DNA of 64,000 nt from Sipunculus nudus (taxonomy: Eukaryota; Annelida; Sipuncula; Golfingiida; Sipunculidae): NCBI GenBank assembly GCA_026874595.1, contig CM049320.1, positions 17,558,988-17,622,987 of the forward strand. The letters run 5' to 3'. Shown one piece after another: positions 39,391 to 52,268 of the stretch (positions are counted from its first letter, which is position 1; every line of letters begins with the position of its first letter). The position numbers were made by a program, and so were the translations under genes. Under the pieces are notes generated by a model, which saw only the letters and a list, made by a program, of their open reading frames with translations, did no database searches and was not told the DNA's origin.

Positions 39391-41108
39391 CATTTTATAT
39401 CATGATGACGGCTCTCCTGTTTACAACACATTTTACATCATGATGAAGGCTCTCCTGTTTACAACACATTTTATATCATGATGACGGCTCTCCTGTTTAC
39501 AACACATTTTATATCATGATGACGACTCCCCTGTTTACAACACATTTTTTATCATGATGACGGCTCTCTTGTTTACACTATATTTTATATCATGATTACG
39601 GCTCTCATGTTTACAACGCATTTTACATCATGATGAAGGCTCTCCTGTTTACAACACATTTTATATCATGATGACGGCTAATCTGTTTACAACACATTTT
39701 ATATCATGATGACGGCTCTCCTGTTTACAACACATCTTACATCATGATGACCGTTCTACTGTTTACAACACATTTATATCATGATGACGGCTCTCCTGTT
39801 TACAACACATTTTATATCATGATGACAGCTCTCTTGTTACAACACATTTTATATCATGATGAGGGCTCTCCTGTTTATAACACATTTTTTATCATGATGA
39901 GGGCTCTCCTGTTTACAACACATTTTATATCATGATGACGGTTCTCCTGTTAACAACACATTTTATATCATGATGACGGCTCTCCTGTTTACAACACATT
40001 TTATATCATGACAAGGGCTCTCCTGTTTACAACACATTTTATATCATGATGACGGCTCTCCTGTTTACAACACATTTTATATCATGATGACGGCTCCCCT
40101 GTTTACAACACATTTTATATCATGATGACGGCTCTCTTGTTTACACTATATTTTATATCATGATGACAACTCTCTTGTTACAACACATTTTATATCATGA
40201 TGAGGGCTCTCCTGTTTACAACACATTTTACATCATGATGAAGGCTCTCCTGTTTACAACACATTTTATATCATGATGACGGCTCTCCTGTTTACAACAC
40301 ATTTTATATCATGATGACGGCTCCCCTGTTTACAACACATTTTATATCATGATGACGGCTCTCCTGTTTACAACGCATTTTATATCATGATGACGGCTCT
40401 CTTGTTACAACACATTTTATATCATGATGAGGGCTCTCCTGTTTACAACACATTATATCATGATGAGGGCTCTCCTGTTTACAACACATCTTACATCATG
40501 ATGAACGTTCTACTGTTTACAACACATTTATATCATGATGACGGCTCTCCTGTTTACAACACATTTTATATCATGATGACAGTTCTCTTGTTACAACACA
40601 TTTTATATCATGATGAGGGCTCTCCTGTTTACAGCACATTTTATATCATGATGACGGCTCTCCTGTTTACAACACATTTTATATCATGATGAGGGCTCTC
40701 CTGTTTACAACACATTTTATATCATGATGACGGTTCTCCTGTTCACAACGCATTTTATATCATGATGACGGCTCTCCTGTTTACAACGCATTTTATATCA
40801 TGATGACGGCTCTCCTGTTTACAACACATTTTACATCATGATGAAGGCTCTCCTGTTTACAACACATTTTATATCATGATGACGGCTCTCCTGTTTACAA
40901 CACATTTTATATCATGATGACGGCTCCCATGTTTACAACACATTTTATAGCATGATGACAGCTCTCTTGTTTACACCATATTTTATATCATGATGACGGC
41001 TCTCCTGTTTACAACACATTTTACATCATGATGAAGGCTCTCCTGTTTACAACACATTTTATATCATGATGACGGCTAATCTGTTTACAACACATTTCAT
41101 ATCATGAT
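38915..41108 (+). repeat. 2.2/2.6-kb duplication, copy 1 (with 416-bp deletion)
   Basis: The markers at 39100 and 39744 recur at +2,194 and the 100-codon frame at 40387 recurs at +2,610 (42997). The 416-bp difference is eleven units missing here near 40.07 kb. Rare variants are GACGACTCCCC near 39525, CATTTTTTATCATG near 39545 and 39887, and GTTCACAACGC near 40743. Confidence 0.83.
40050..40090. other. Site of an eleven-unit (416-bp) deletion
   Basis: After GACAAGGG, this copy runs straight into GACGG and GACGGCTCCCC. The sister copies (42.2-42.7 kb and 46.0-46.5 kb) insert eleven units between them: GACGG ending CTTACATC, GACCGTTCTACTG, GACTGC, GAAGACAGCTAAC, three GAGGG, two GACGG, GACGACGG and GAAGG. 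Two of these are 37 bp, giving 11 x 38 - 2 = 416 bp, exactly the observed offset change. Confidence 0.85.
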
Positions 41109-43703
41109 GAGGGCTCTCCTGTTTACAACACATTTTATATCATGATGACGGTTCTCCTGTTAACAACACATTTTATATCATGATGACGGCTCTCCTGTTT
41201 ACAACACATTTTATATCATGACAAGGGCTCTCCTGTTTACAACACATTTTATATCATGATGACGGCTCTCCTGTTTACAACACATCTTACATCATGATGA
41301 CCGTTCTACTGTTTAAAACACATTTATATCATGATGACGGCTGTCCTGTTTACAACACATTTTATATCATGATGACAGCTCTCTTGTTACAACACATTTT
41401 ATATCATGATGAGGGCTCTCCTGTTTACAACACATTTTATATCATGATGAGGGTTCTCCTGTTTACAACACATTTTATATCATGATGAGGGCTCTCCTGT
41501 TTACAACACATTTTATATCATGATGACGGTTCTCCTGTTTACAACACATTTTATATCATGATGACGGCTCTCCTGTTTACAACGCATTTTATATCATGAT
41601 GACGGCTCTCCTGTTTACAACACATTTTACATCATGATGAAGGCTCTCCTGTTTACAACACATTTTATATCATGATGACGGCTCTCCTGTTTACAACACA
41701 TTTTATATCATGATGACGGCTCCCCTGTTTACAACACATTTTATATCATGATGACGGCTCTCTTGTTTACACTATATTTTATATCATGATGACGGCTCTC
41801 ATGTTTACAACGCATTTTACATCATGATGAAGGCTCTCCTGTTTACAACACATTTTATATCATGATGACGGCTAATCTGTTTACAACACATTTTATATCA
41901 TGCTGACGGCTCTCCCGTTTACAACACATCTTACATCATGATGACCGTTCTACTGTTTACAACACATTTATATCATGATGACGGCTCTCCTGTTTACAAC
42001 ACATTTTATATCATGATGACAGCTCTCTTGTTACAACACATTTTATATCATGATGAGGGCTCTCCTGTTTACAACACATATTTTATCATGATGAGGGCTT
42101 TCCTGTTTACAACACATTTTATATCATGATGACGGTTCTCCTGTTAACAACACATTTTATATCATGATGACGGCTCTCCTGTTTACAACACATTTTATAT
42201 CATGACAAGGGCTCTCCTGTTTACAACACATTTTATATCATGATGACGGCTCTCCTGTTTACAACACATCTTACATCATGATGACCGTTCTACTGTTTAC
42301 AACACATTTATATCATGATGACTGCTCTCCTGTTTACAACACATTTTATATCATGAAGACAGCTAACTTGTTACAACACATTTTATATCATGATGAGGGC
42401 TCTCCTGTTTACAACACATTTTATATCATGATGAGGGCTCTCCTGTTTACAACACATTTTATATCATGATGAGGGCTCTCCTGTTTACAACACATTTTAT
42501 ATCATGATGACGGCTCTCCTGTTTACAACACATTTTATATCATGATGACGGCTCTCCTGTTTACAACGCATTTTATATCATGACGACGGCTCTCCTTTTT
42601 ACAACACATTTTACATAATGATGAAGGCTCTCCTGTTTACAACACATTTTATATCATGATGACGGCTCTCCTGTTTACAACACATTTTATATCATGATGA
42701 CGGCTCCCCTGTTTACAACACATTTTATATCATGATGACGGCTCTCTTGTTTACACTATATTTTATATCATGATGACAGCTCTCTTGTTACAACACATTT
42801 TATATCATGATGAGGGCTCTCCTGTTTACAACACATTTTACATCATGATGAAGGCTCTCCTGTTTACAACACATTTTATATCATGATGACGGCTCTCCTG
42901 TTTACAACACATTTTATATCATGATGACGGCTCCCCTGTTTACAACACATTTTATATCATGATGACGGCTCTCCTGTTTACAACGCATTTTATATCATGA
43001 TGACGGCTCTCTTGTTACAACACATTTTATATCATGATGAGGGCTCTCCTGTTTACAACACATTATATCATGATGAGGGCTCTCCTGTTTACAACACATC
43101 TTACATCATGATGACCGTTCTACTGTTTACAACACATTTATATCATGATGACGGCTCTCCTGTTTACAACACATTTTATATCATGATGACAGTTCTCTTG
43201 TTACAACACATTTTATATCATGATGAGGGCTCTCCTGTTTACAGCACATTTTATATCATGATGACGGCTCTCCTGTTTACAACACATTTTATATCATGAT
43301 GAGGGCTCTCCTGTTTACAACACATTTTATATCATGATGACGGTTCTCCTGTTTACAACGCATTTTATATCATGATGACGGCTCTCCTGTTTACAACGCA
43401 TTTTATATCATGATGACGGCTCTCCTGTTTACAACACATTTTACATCATGATGAAGGCTCTCCTGTTTACAACACATTTTATATCATGATGACGGCTCTC
43501 CTGTTTACAACACATTTTATATCATGATGACGGCTCCCCTGTTTACAACACATTTTATAGCATGATGACGGCTCTCTTGTTTACACTATATTTTATATCA
43601 TGATGACGGCTCTCCTGTTTACAACACATTTTACATCATGATGAAGGCTCTCCTGTTTACAACACATTTTATATCATGATGACGGCTAATCTGTTTACAA
43701 CAC
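41109..43703 (+). repeat. 2.2/2.6-kb duplication, copy 2
   Basis: Starts at a hybrid join after CATTTCATATCATGAT (41098-41108), where the parental series would continue with GACGG and CTATTAAC but a GAGGG unit follows. The full-length form has markers at 41294, 41938, 42278 and 42997. Variants GCTGACGGC near 41901 and GCTCTCCCG near 41910 are private. GACATAATG-type ends (TTACATAATG near 42612) are shared with 46391. Confidence 0.82.
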
Positions 43704-44882
43704 ATTTCATATCATGATGACGGCTCTCCTATTAACAACACGTTTTATATCATGATGACGGCTTTTCTGTTTACAACACATTTTATTTCATGATGAGGGC
43801 TCTCCTGTTTACAACACATTTTATATCATGATGAAGGATCTCCTGTTTACAACACATTTTATATCATGATGACGGCCTTTCCTTTTTACAACACATGTTA
43901 TATCATGATGACGGCTCTCCTGTTAACAACACATTTTATATCATGATGACGGCTCTCCTGTTTACAACACATTTTATATCATGACAAGGGCTCTCCTGTT
44001 TACAACACATTTTATATCATGATGACGGCTCTCCTGTTTACGACACATCTTACATCATGATGACCGTTCTACTGTTTACAACACATTTATATCATGATGT
44101 CGGCTCTCCTGTTTACCACACATTTTATATCATGATGACAGCTCTCTTGTTACAACACATTTTATATCATGATGAGGGCTCTCCTGTTTACAACACATTT
44201 TATATCATGATGAGGGCTCTCCTGTTTACAACACATTTTATATCATGATGAGGGCTCTCCTGTTTACAACACATTTTATATCATGATGACGGTTCTCCTG
44301 TTAACAACACATTTTATATCATGATGACGGCTCTCCTGTTTACAACACATTTTATATCATGACAAGGGCTCTCCTGTTTACAACACATTTTATATCATGA
44401 TGACGGCTCTCCTGTTTACAACACATCTTACATCATGATGACCGTTCTACTGTTTACAACACATTTATATCATGATGACGGCTGTCCTGTTTACAACACA
44501 TTTTATATCATGATGACAGCTCTCTTGTTACAACACATTTTATATCATGATGACGGCTCTCCTGTTAACAACACATTTTATATCATGATGACGGCTCTCC
44601 TGTTTACAACACATTTTATATCATGACAAGGGCTCTCCTGTTTACAACAAATTTTATATCATGATGACGGCTCTCCTGTTTACGACACATCTTACATCAT
44701 GATGACCGTTCTACTGTTTACAACACATTTTATATCATGATGACGGCTCTCCTGTTTACAACACATTTTATATCATGATGACAGCTCTCTTGTTACAACA
44801 CATTTTATATCATGATGAGGGCTCTCCTTTTTACAACACATTTTATATCATGATGCGGGCTCTCCTGTTTACAACACATTTT

Positions 44883-47043
44883 ATATCATGATGAGGGCTC
44901 TCCTGTTTACAACACATTTTATATCATGATGACGGTTCTCCTGTTAACAACACATTTTATATCATGATGACGGCTCTCCTGTTTACAACACATTTTATAT
45001 CATGACAAGGGCTCTCCTGTTTACAACACATTTTATATCATGATGACGGCTCTCCTGTTTACAACACATCTTACATCATGATGACCGTTCTACTGTTTAA
45101 AACACATTTATATCATGATGACGGCTGTCCTGTTTACAACACATTTTATATCATGATGACAGCTCTCTTGTTACAACACATTTTATATCATGATGAGGGC
45201 TCTCCTGTTTACAACACATTTTATATCATGATGACAGCTCTCTTGTTACAACACATTTTATATCATGATGAGGGCTCTCCTGTTTACAACACATTTTATA
45301 TCATGATGAGGGCTCTCCTGTTTACAACACATTTTATATCATGATGACGGCTCTCCTGTTTACAACGCATTTTATATCATGATGACGGCTCTCCTGTTTA
45401 CAACACATTTTACTTCATGATGAAGGCTCTCCTGTTTACAACACATTTTATATCATGATGACGGCTCTCCTGTTTACAACACATTTTATATCATGATGAC
45501 GGCTCCCCTGTTTACAACACATTTTATATCATGATGACGGCTCTCTTGTTTACACTATATTTTATATCATGATGACGGCTCTCATGTTTACAACGCATTT
45601 TACATCATGATGAAGGCTCTCCTGTTTACAACACATTTTATATCATGATGACGGCTAATCTGTTTACAACACATTTTATATCATGATGACAGCTCTCCTG
45701 TTTACAACACATCTTACATCATGATGACCGTTCTACTGTTTACAACACATTTATATCATGATGACGGCTCTCCTGTTTACAACACATTTTATATCATGAT
45801 GACAGCTCTCTTGTTACAACACATTTTATATCATGATGAGGGCTCTCCTGTTTACAACACATTTTTTATCATGATGAGGGCTCTCCTGTTTACAACACAT
45901 TTTATATCATGATGACGGTTCTCCTGTTAACAACACATTTTATATCATGATGACGGCTCTCCTGTTTACAACACATTTTATATCATGACAAGGGCTCTCC
46001 TGTTTACAACACATTTTATATCATGATGACGTTTCTCCTGTTTACAACACATCTTACATCATGATGACCGTTCTACTGTTTACAACACATTTATATCATG
46101 ATGACTGCTCTCCTGTTTACAACACATTTTATATCATGAAGACAGCTAACTTGTTACAACACATTTTATATCATGATGAGGGCTCTCCTGTTTACAACAC
46201 ATTTTATATCATGATGAGGGCTCTCCTGTTTACAACACATTTTATATCATGATGAGGGCTCTCCTGTTTACAACACATTTTATATCATGATGACGGCTCT
46301 CCTGTTTACAACACATTTTATATCATGATGACGGCTCTCCTGTTTACAACGCATTTTATATCATGACGACGGCTCTCCTGTTTACAACACATTTTACATA
46401 ATGATGAAGGCTCTCCTGTTTACAACACATTTTATATCATGATGACGGCTCTCCTGTTTACAACACATTTTATATCATGATGACGGCTCCCCTGTTTACA
46501 ACACATTTTATATCATGATGACGGCTCTCTTGTTTACACTATATTTTATATCATGATGACAGCTCTCTTGTTACAACACATTTTATATCATGATGAGGGC
46601 TCTCCTGTTTACAACACATTTTACATCATGATGAAGGCTCTCCTGTTTACAACACATTTTATATCATGATGACGGCTCTCCTGTTTACAACACATTTTAT
46701 ATCATGATGACGGCTCCCCTGTTTACAACACATTTTATATCATGATGACGGCTCTCCTGTTTACAACGCATTTTATATCATGATGACGGCTCTCTTGTTA
46801 CAACACATTTTATATCATGATGAGGGCTCTCCTGTTTACAACACATTATATCATGATGAGGGCTCTCCTGTTTACAACACATCTTACATCATGATGAACG
46901 TTCTACTGTTTACAACACATTTATATCATGATGACGGCTCTCCTGTTTACAACACATTTTATATCATGATGACAGTTCTCTTGTTACAACACATTTTATA
47001 TCATGATGAGGGCTCTCCTGTTTACAACACATTTTATATCATG
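44883..47043 (+). repeat. Copy of 41109-43256 (offset 3,783)
   Basis: The markers at 45078, 45721, 46061 and the 100-codon frame at 46780 match 41294, 41938, 42278 and 42997. The offset is 3,784 before and 3,783 after an internal swap near 45.2-45.35 kb, in which two units were gained and two lost. TTACATAATG and GACGACGG near 46365 are shared. ATGAACGTTC near 46894 is shared with 40501 rather than 43108. Confidence 0.82.
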
Positions 47044-47054
47044 ATGAGGGCTCT

Positions 47055-48434
47055 CCTGTTTACAACACATTTCATATCATGATGACGGCTCTCCTATTAA
47101 CAACACGTTTTATATCATGATGACGGCTTTTCTGTTTACAACACATTTTATTTCATGATGAGGGCTCTCCTGTTTACAACACATTTTATATCATGATGAA
47201 GGATCTCCTGTTTACAACACATTTTATATCATGATGACGGCCTTTCCTTTTTACAACACATGTTATATCATGATGACGGCTCTCCTGTTAACAACACATT
47301 TTATATCATGATGACGGCTCTCCTGTTTACAACACATTTTATATCATGACAAGGGCTCTCCTGTTTACAACACATTTTATATCATGATGACGGCTCTCCT
47401 GTTTACGACACATCTTACATCATGATGACCGTTCTACTGTTTACAACACATTTATATCATGATGACGGCTCTCCTGTTTACCACACATTTTATATCATGA
47501 TGACAGCTCTCTTGTTACAACACATTTTATATCATGATGAGGGCTCTCCTGTTTACAACACATTTTATATCATGATGAGGGCTCTCCTGTTTACAACACA
47601 TTTTATATCATGATGAGGGCTCTCCTGTTTACAACACATTTTATATCATGATGACGGTTCTCCTGTTAACAACACATTTTATATCATGATGACGGCTCTC
47701 CTGTTTACAACACATTTTATATCATGACAAGGGCTCTCCTGTTTACAACATATTTTATATCATGATGACGGCTCTCCTGTTTACAACACATCTTACATCA
47801 TGATGACCGTTCTACTGTTTACAACACATTTATATCATGATGACGGCTGTCCTGTTTACAACACATTTTATATCATGATGACAGCTCTCTTGTTACAACA
47901 CATTTTATATCATGATGACGGCTCTCCTGTTAACAACACATTTTATATCATGATGACGGCTCTCCTGTTTACAACACATTTTATATCATGACAAGGGCTC
48001 TCCTGTTTACAACACATTTTATATCATGATGACGGCTCTCCTGTTTACGACACATCTTACATCATGATGACCGTTCTACTGTTTACAACACATTTTATAT
48101 CATGATGACGGCTCTCCTGTTTACAACACATTTTATATCATGATGACAGCTCTCTTGTTACAACACATTTTATATCATGATGAGGGCTCTCCTTTTTACA
48201 ACACATTTTATATCATGATGCGGGCTCTCCTGTTTACAACACATTTTATATCATGATGAGGGCTCTCCTGTTTACAACACATTTTATATCATGATGACGG
48301 TTCTCCTGTTAACAACACATTTTATATCATGATGACGGCTCTCCTGTTTACAACACATTTTATATCATGACAAGGGCTCTCCTGTTTACAACACATTTTA
48401 TATCATGATGACGGCTCTCCTGTTTACAACACAT
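47055..48434 (+). repeat. Copy of 43690-45069 (offset 3,365)
   Basis: The markers at 47422 and 47800 match 44057 and 44435. The rare GATGCGGGC unit at 48205 matches 44840. The left join is a hybrid unit with a GAGGGCTCTCC head and a CATTTCATATC tail. It ends at 48435, where CATCTTACATC of the 45-kb copy is replaced by CATTTTATATC. Confidence 0.85.
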
Positions 48435-48567
48435 TTTATATCATGATGACGGTTCTCCTGTTTACAACACATTTTATATCATGATGACGGCTCTCCTGTT
48501 TACAACACATTTTATATCATGATGAGGGCTCTCCTGTTTACAACACATTTTATATCATGATGACGGT
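48435..48567 (+). repeat. Linker units before the second 25.5-kb copy
   Basis: Three to four ordinary units (GACGGTT, GACGG, GAGGG, GACGGTT). They resemble the run near 33580-33700 and 59390-59510 but are not clearly part of either neighbouring duplicate. The junction between the two 25.5-kb copies falls at the right end of this run. Confidence 0.6.
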
Positions 48568-49546
48568 TCTCCTGTTTACAACACATTTTATATCATGATG
48601 ACGGCTCCCCTGTTTACAACACATTTTATATCATGATGACGGCTCTCTTGTTTACACTATATTTTATATCATGATGACAGCTCTCTTGTTACAACACATT
48701 TTATATCATGATGAGGGCTCTCCTGTTTACAACACATTTTCCATCAGGATGAAGGCTCTCCTGTTTACAACACATTTTATATCATGATGACGGCTCTCCT
48801 GTTTACAACACATTTTATATCATCATGACGGCTCCCCTGTTTACAACACATTTTATATCATGATGACGGCTCTCCTGTTTACAACGCATTTTATATCATG
48901 ATGACGGCTCTCTTGTTACAACACATTTTATATCATGATGAGGGCTCTCCTGTTTATAACACATTATATCATGATGAGGGCTCTCCTGTTTACAACACAT
49001 CTTACATCATGATGACCGTTCTACTGTTTACAACACATTTATATCATGATGACTGCTCTCCTGTTTACAACACATTTTATATCATGATGACAGTTCTCTT
49101 GTTACAACACATTTTATATCATGATGAGGGCTCTCCTGTTTACAACACATTTTATATCATGATGACGGCTCTCCTGTTTACAACACATTTTATATCATGA
49201 TGAGGGCTCTCCTGTTTACAACACATTTTATATCATGATGACGGTTCTCCTGTTTACATCGCATTTTATATCATGATGACGGCTCTCCTGTTTACAACGC
49301 ATTTTATATCATGATGACGGCTCTCCTGTTTACAACACATTTTACATCATGATGAAGGCTCTCCTGTTTACAACACATTTTATATCATGATGACCGCTCT
49401 CCTGTTTACAACACATTTTATATCATGATGACGGCTCCCCTGTTTACAATACATTTTATAGCATGATGACGGCTCTCTTGTTTACACTTATATTTTATAT
49501 CATGATGACGGCTCTCCTGTTTACAACACATTTTACATCAAGATTA

Positions 49547-52268
49547 AGGCTCTCCTGTTTACAACACATTTTATATCATGATGACGGCTAATCTGTTTAC
49601 AACACATTTTATATCATGATGACGGCTCTCCTATTAACAACACGTTTTATATCATGATGACGGCTTTTCTGTTTACAACACATTTTATTTCATGATGAGG
49701 GCTCTCCTGTTTACAACACATTTTATATCATGATGAAGGATCTCCTGTTTACAACACATTTTATATTATGATGACGGCCTTTCCTTTTTACAACACATAT
49801 TATATCATGATGACGGCTCTCCTGTTAACAACACATTTTATATCATGATGACGGCTCTCCTTTTTACAACACATTTTATATCATGACAAGGGGTCTCCTG
49901 TTTACAACACATTTTATATCATGATGACAGCTCTCCTGTTTACAACACATCTTACATCATGATGACCGTTCTACTGTTTACAACACATTTATATCATGAT
50001 GACTGCTCTCCTGTTTACAACACATTTTATATCATGAAGACAGCTAATTTGTTACAACATATTTTATATCATGATGAGGGCTCTCCTGTTTACAACACAT
50101 TTTATATCATGATGAGGGCTCTCCTGTTTACAACACATTTTATATCATGTTGAGGGCTCTCCTGTTTACAACACATTTTATATCATGATGACGGCTCTCC
50201 TGTTTACAACACATTTTATATCATGATGACGGCTCTCCTGTTTACAACGCATTTTATATCATGATGACGGCTCTCCTGTTTACAACACATTTTACATCAT
50301 GATGAAGGCTCTCCTGTTTACAACACATTTTATATCATGATGACGGCTCTCCTGTTTACAACACATTTTATATCATGATGACGGCTCCCCTGTTTACAAC
50401 ACATTTTATATCATGATGACGGCTCTCTTGTTTACACTATATTTTATATCATGATGACAGCTCTCTTGTTACAACACATTTTATATCATGATGAGGGCTC
50501 TCCTGTTTACAACACATTTTCCATCAGGATGAAGGCTCTCCTGTTTACAACACATTTTATATCATGATGACGGCTCTCCTGGTTACAACACATTTTATAT
50601 CATCATGACGGCTCCCCTGTTTACAACACATTTTATATCATGATGACGGCTCTCCTGTTTACAACGCATTTTATATCATGATGACGGCTCTCTTGTTACA
50701 ACACATTTTATATCATGATGAGGGCTCTCCTGTTTACAACACATTATATCATGATGAGGGCTCTCCTGTTTACAACACATCTTACATCATGATGACCGTT
50801 CTACTGTTTACAACACATTTATATCATGATGACTGCTCTCCTGTTTACAACACATTTTATATCATGATGACAGTTCTCTTGTTACAACACATTTTATATC
50901 ATGATGAGGGCTCTCCTGTTTACAACACATTTTATATCATGATGACGGCTAATCTGTTTACAACACATTTTATATCATGATGACGGCTCTCCTATTAACA
51001 ACACGTTTTATATCATGATGACGGCTTTTCTGTTTACAACACATTTTATTTCATGATGAGGGCTCTCCTGTTTACAACACATTTTATATCATGATGAAGG
51101 ATCTCCTGTTTACAACACATTTTATATTATGATGACGGCCTTTCCTTTTTACAACACATGTTATATCATGATGACGGCTCTCCTGTTAACAACACATTTT
51201 ATATCATGATGACGGCTCTCCTGTTTACAACACATTTTATATCATGACAAGGGGTCTCCTGTTTACAACACATTTTATATCATGATGACAGCTCTCCTGT
51301 TTACAACACATCTTACATCATGATGACCGTTCTACTGTTTACAACACATTTATATCATGATGACTGCTCTCCTGTTTACAACACATTTTATATCATGAAG
51401 ACAGCTAATTTGTTACAACATATTTTATATCATGATGAGGGCTCTCCTGTTTACAACACATTTTATATCATGATGAGGGCTCTCCTGTTTACAACACATT
51501 TTATATCATGTTGAGGGCTCTCCTGTTTACAACACATTTTATATCATGATGACGGCTCTCCTGTTTACAACACATTTTATATCATGATGACGGCTCTCCT
51601 GTTTACAACGCATTTTATATCATGATGACGGCTCTCCTGTTTACAACACATTTTACATCATGATGAAGGCTCTCCTGTTTACAACACATTTTATATCATG
51701 ATGACGGCTCTCCTGTTTACAACACATTTTATATCATGATGACGGCTCCCCTGTTTACAACACATTTTATATCATGATGACGGCTCTCTTGTTTACACTA
51801 TATTTTATATCATGATGACAGCTCTCTTGTTACAACACATTTTATATCATGATGAGGGCTCTCCTGTTTACAACACATTTTCCATCAGGATGAAGGCTCT
51901 CCTGTTTACAACACATTTTATATCATGATGACGGCTCTCCTGTTTACAACACATTTTATATCATCATGACGGCTCCCCTGTTTACAACACATTTTATATC
52001 ATGATGACGGCTCTCCTGTTTACAACGCATTTTATATCATGATGACGGCTCTCTTGTTACAACACATTTTATATCATGATGAGGGCTCTCCTGTTTACAA
52101 CACATTATATCATGATGAGGGCTCTCCTGTTTACAACACATCTTACATCATGATGACCGTTCTACTGTTTACAACACATTTATATCATGATGACTGCTCT
52201 CCTGTTTACAACACATTTTATATCATGATGACAGTTCTCTTGTTACAACACATTTTATATCATGATGA
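49547..52268 (+). repeat. 1,361-bp tandem pair inside the second 25.5-kb copy
   Basis: The markers at 49959 and 50678 recur at 51320 and 52039, again +1,361. The pair corresponds to 24002-26723. The first copy here has its own changes (TCAAGATTAAGG near 49540 at its edge, ACATATTATATC near 49797, CCTTTTTAC near 49860), while the changes seen at 24036 and 24141 are absent. The duplication therefore predates the 25.5-kb event, with later mutations private to each side. Confidence 0.88.

Larger units (their letters stand above)
23023..48567 (+). repeat. 25.5-kb higher-order repeat, copy 1
   Basis: From 23023 the order and spacing of markers is repeated from 48568. Fourteen successive marker frames (23353 to 32171) recur at exactly +25,545, and the next eight (32548 to 37811) at +25,810. 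The start is set by a C/T mismatch at 23022/48567. The 265-bp offset change marks a seven-unit deletion in this copy near 32.46 kb. This block contains several smaller duplications listed separately. The copies share many rare variants, for example ACTTATATTTT at 23941, ACATTTAATATC near 29399, and a core reading GTTTAGAAC near 36618. Confidence 0.95.

Noticed and set aside
48200-48240. CENP-B box (CGGG element in GATGCGGGC units at 44840 and 48205)
   Set aside because: The CENP-B box also needs TTCG upstream at fixed spacing and an A between. These are absent in both units, and the CGGG occurs in only one pair of copies.
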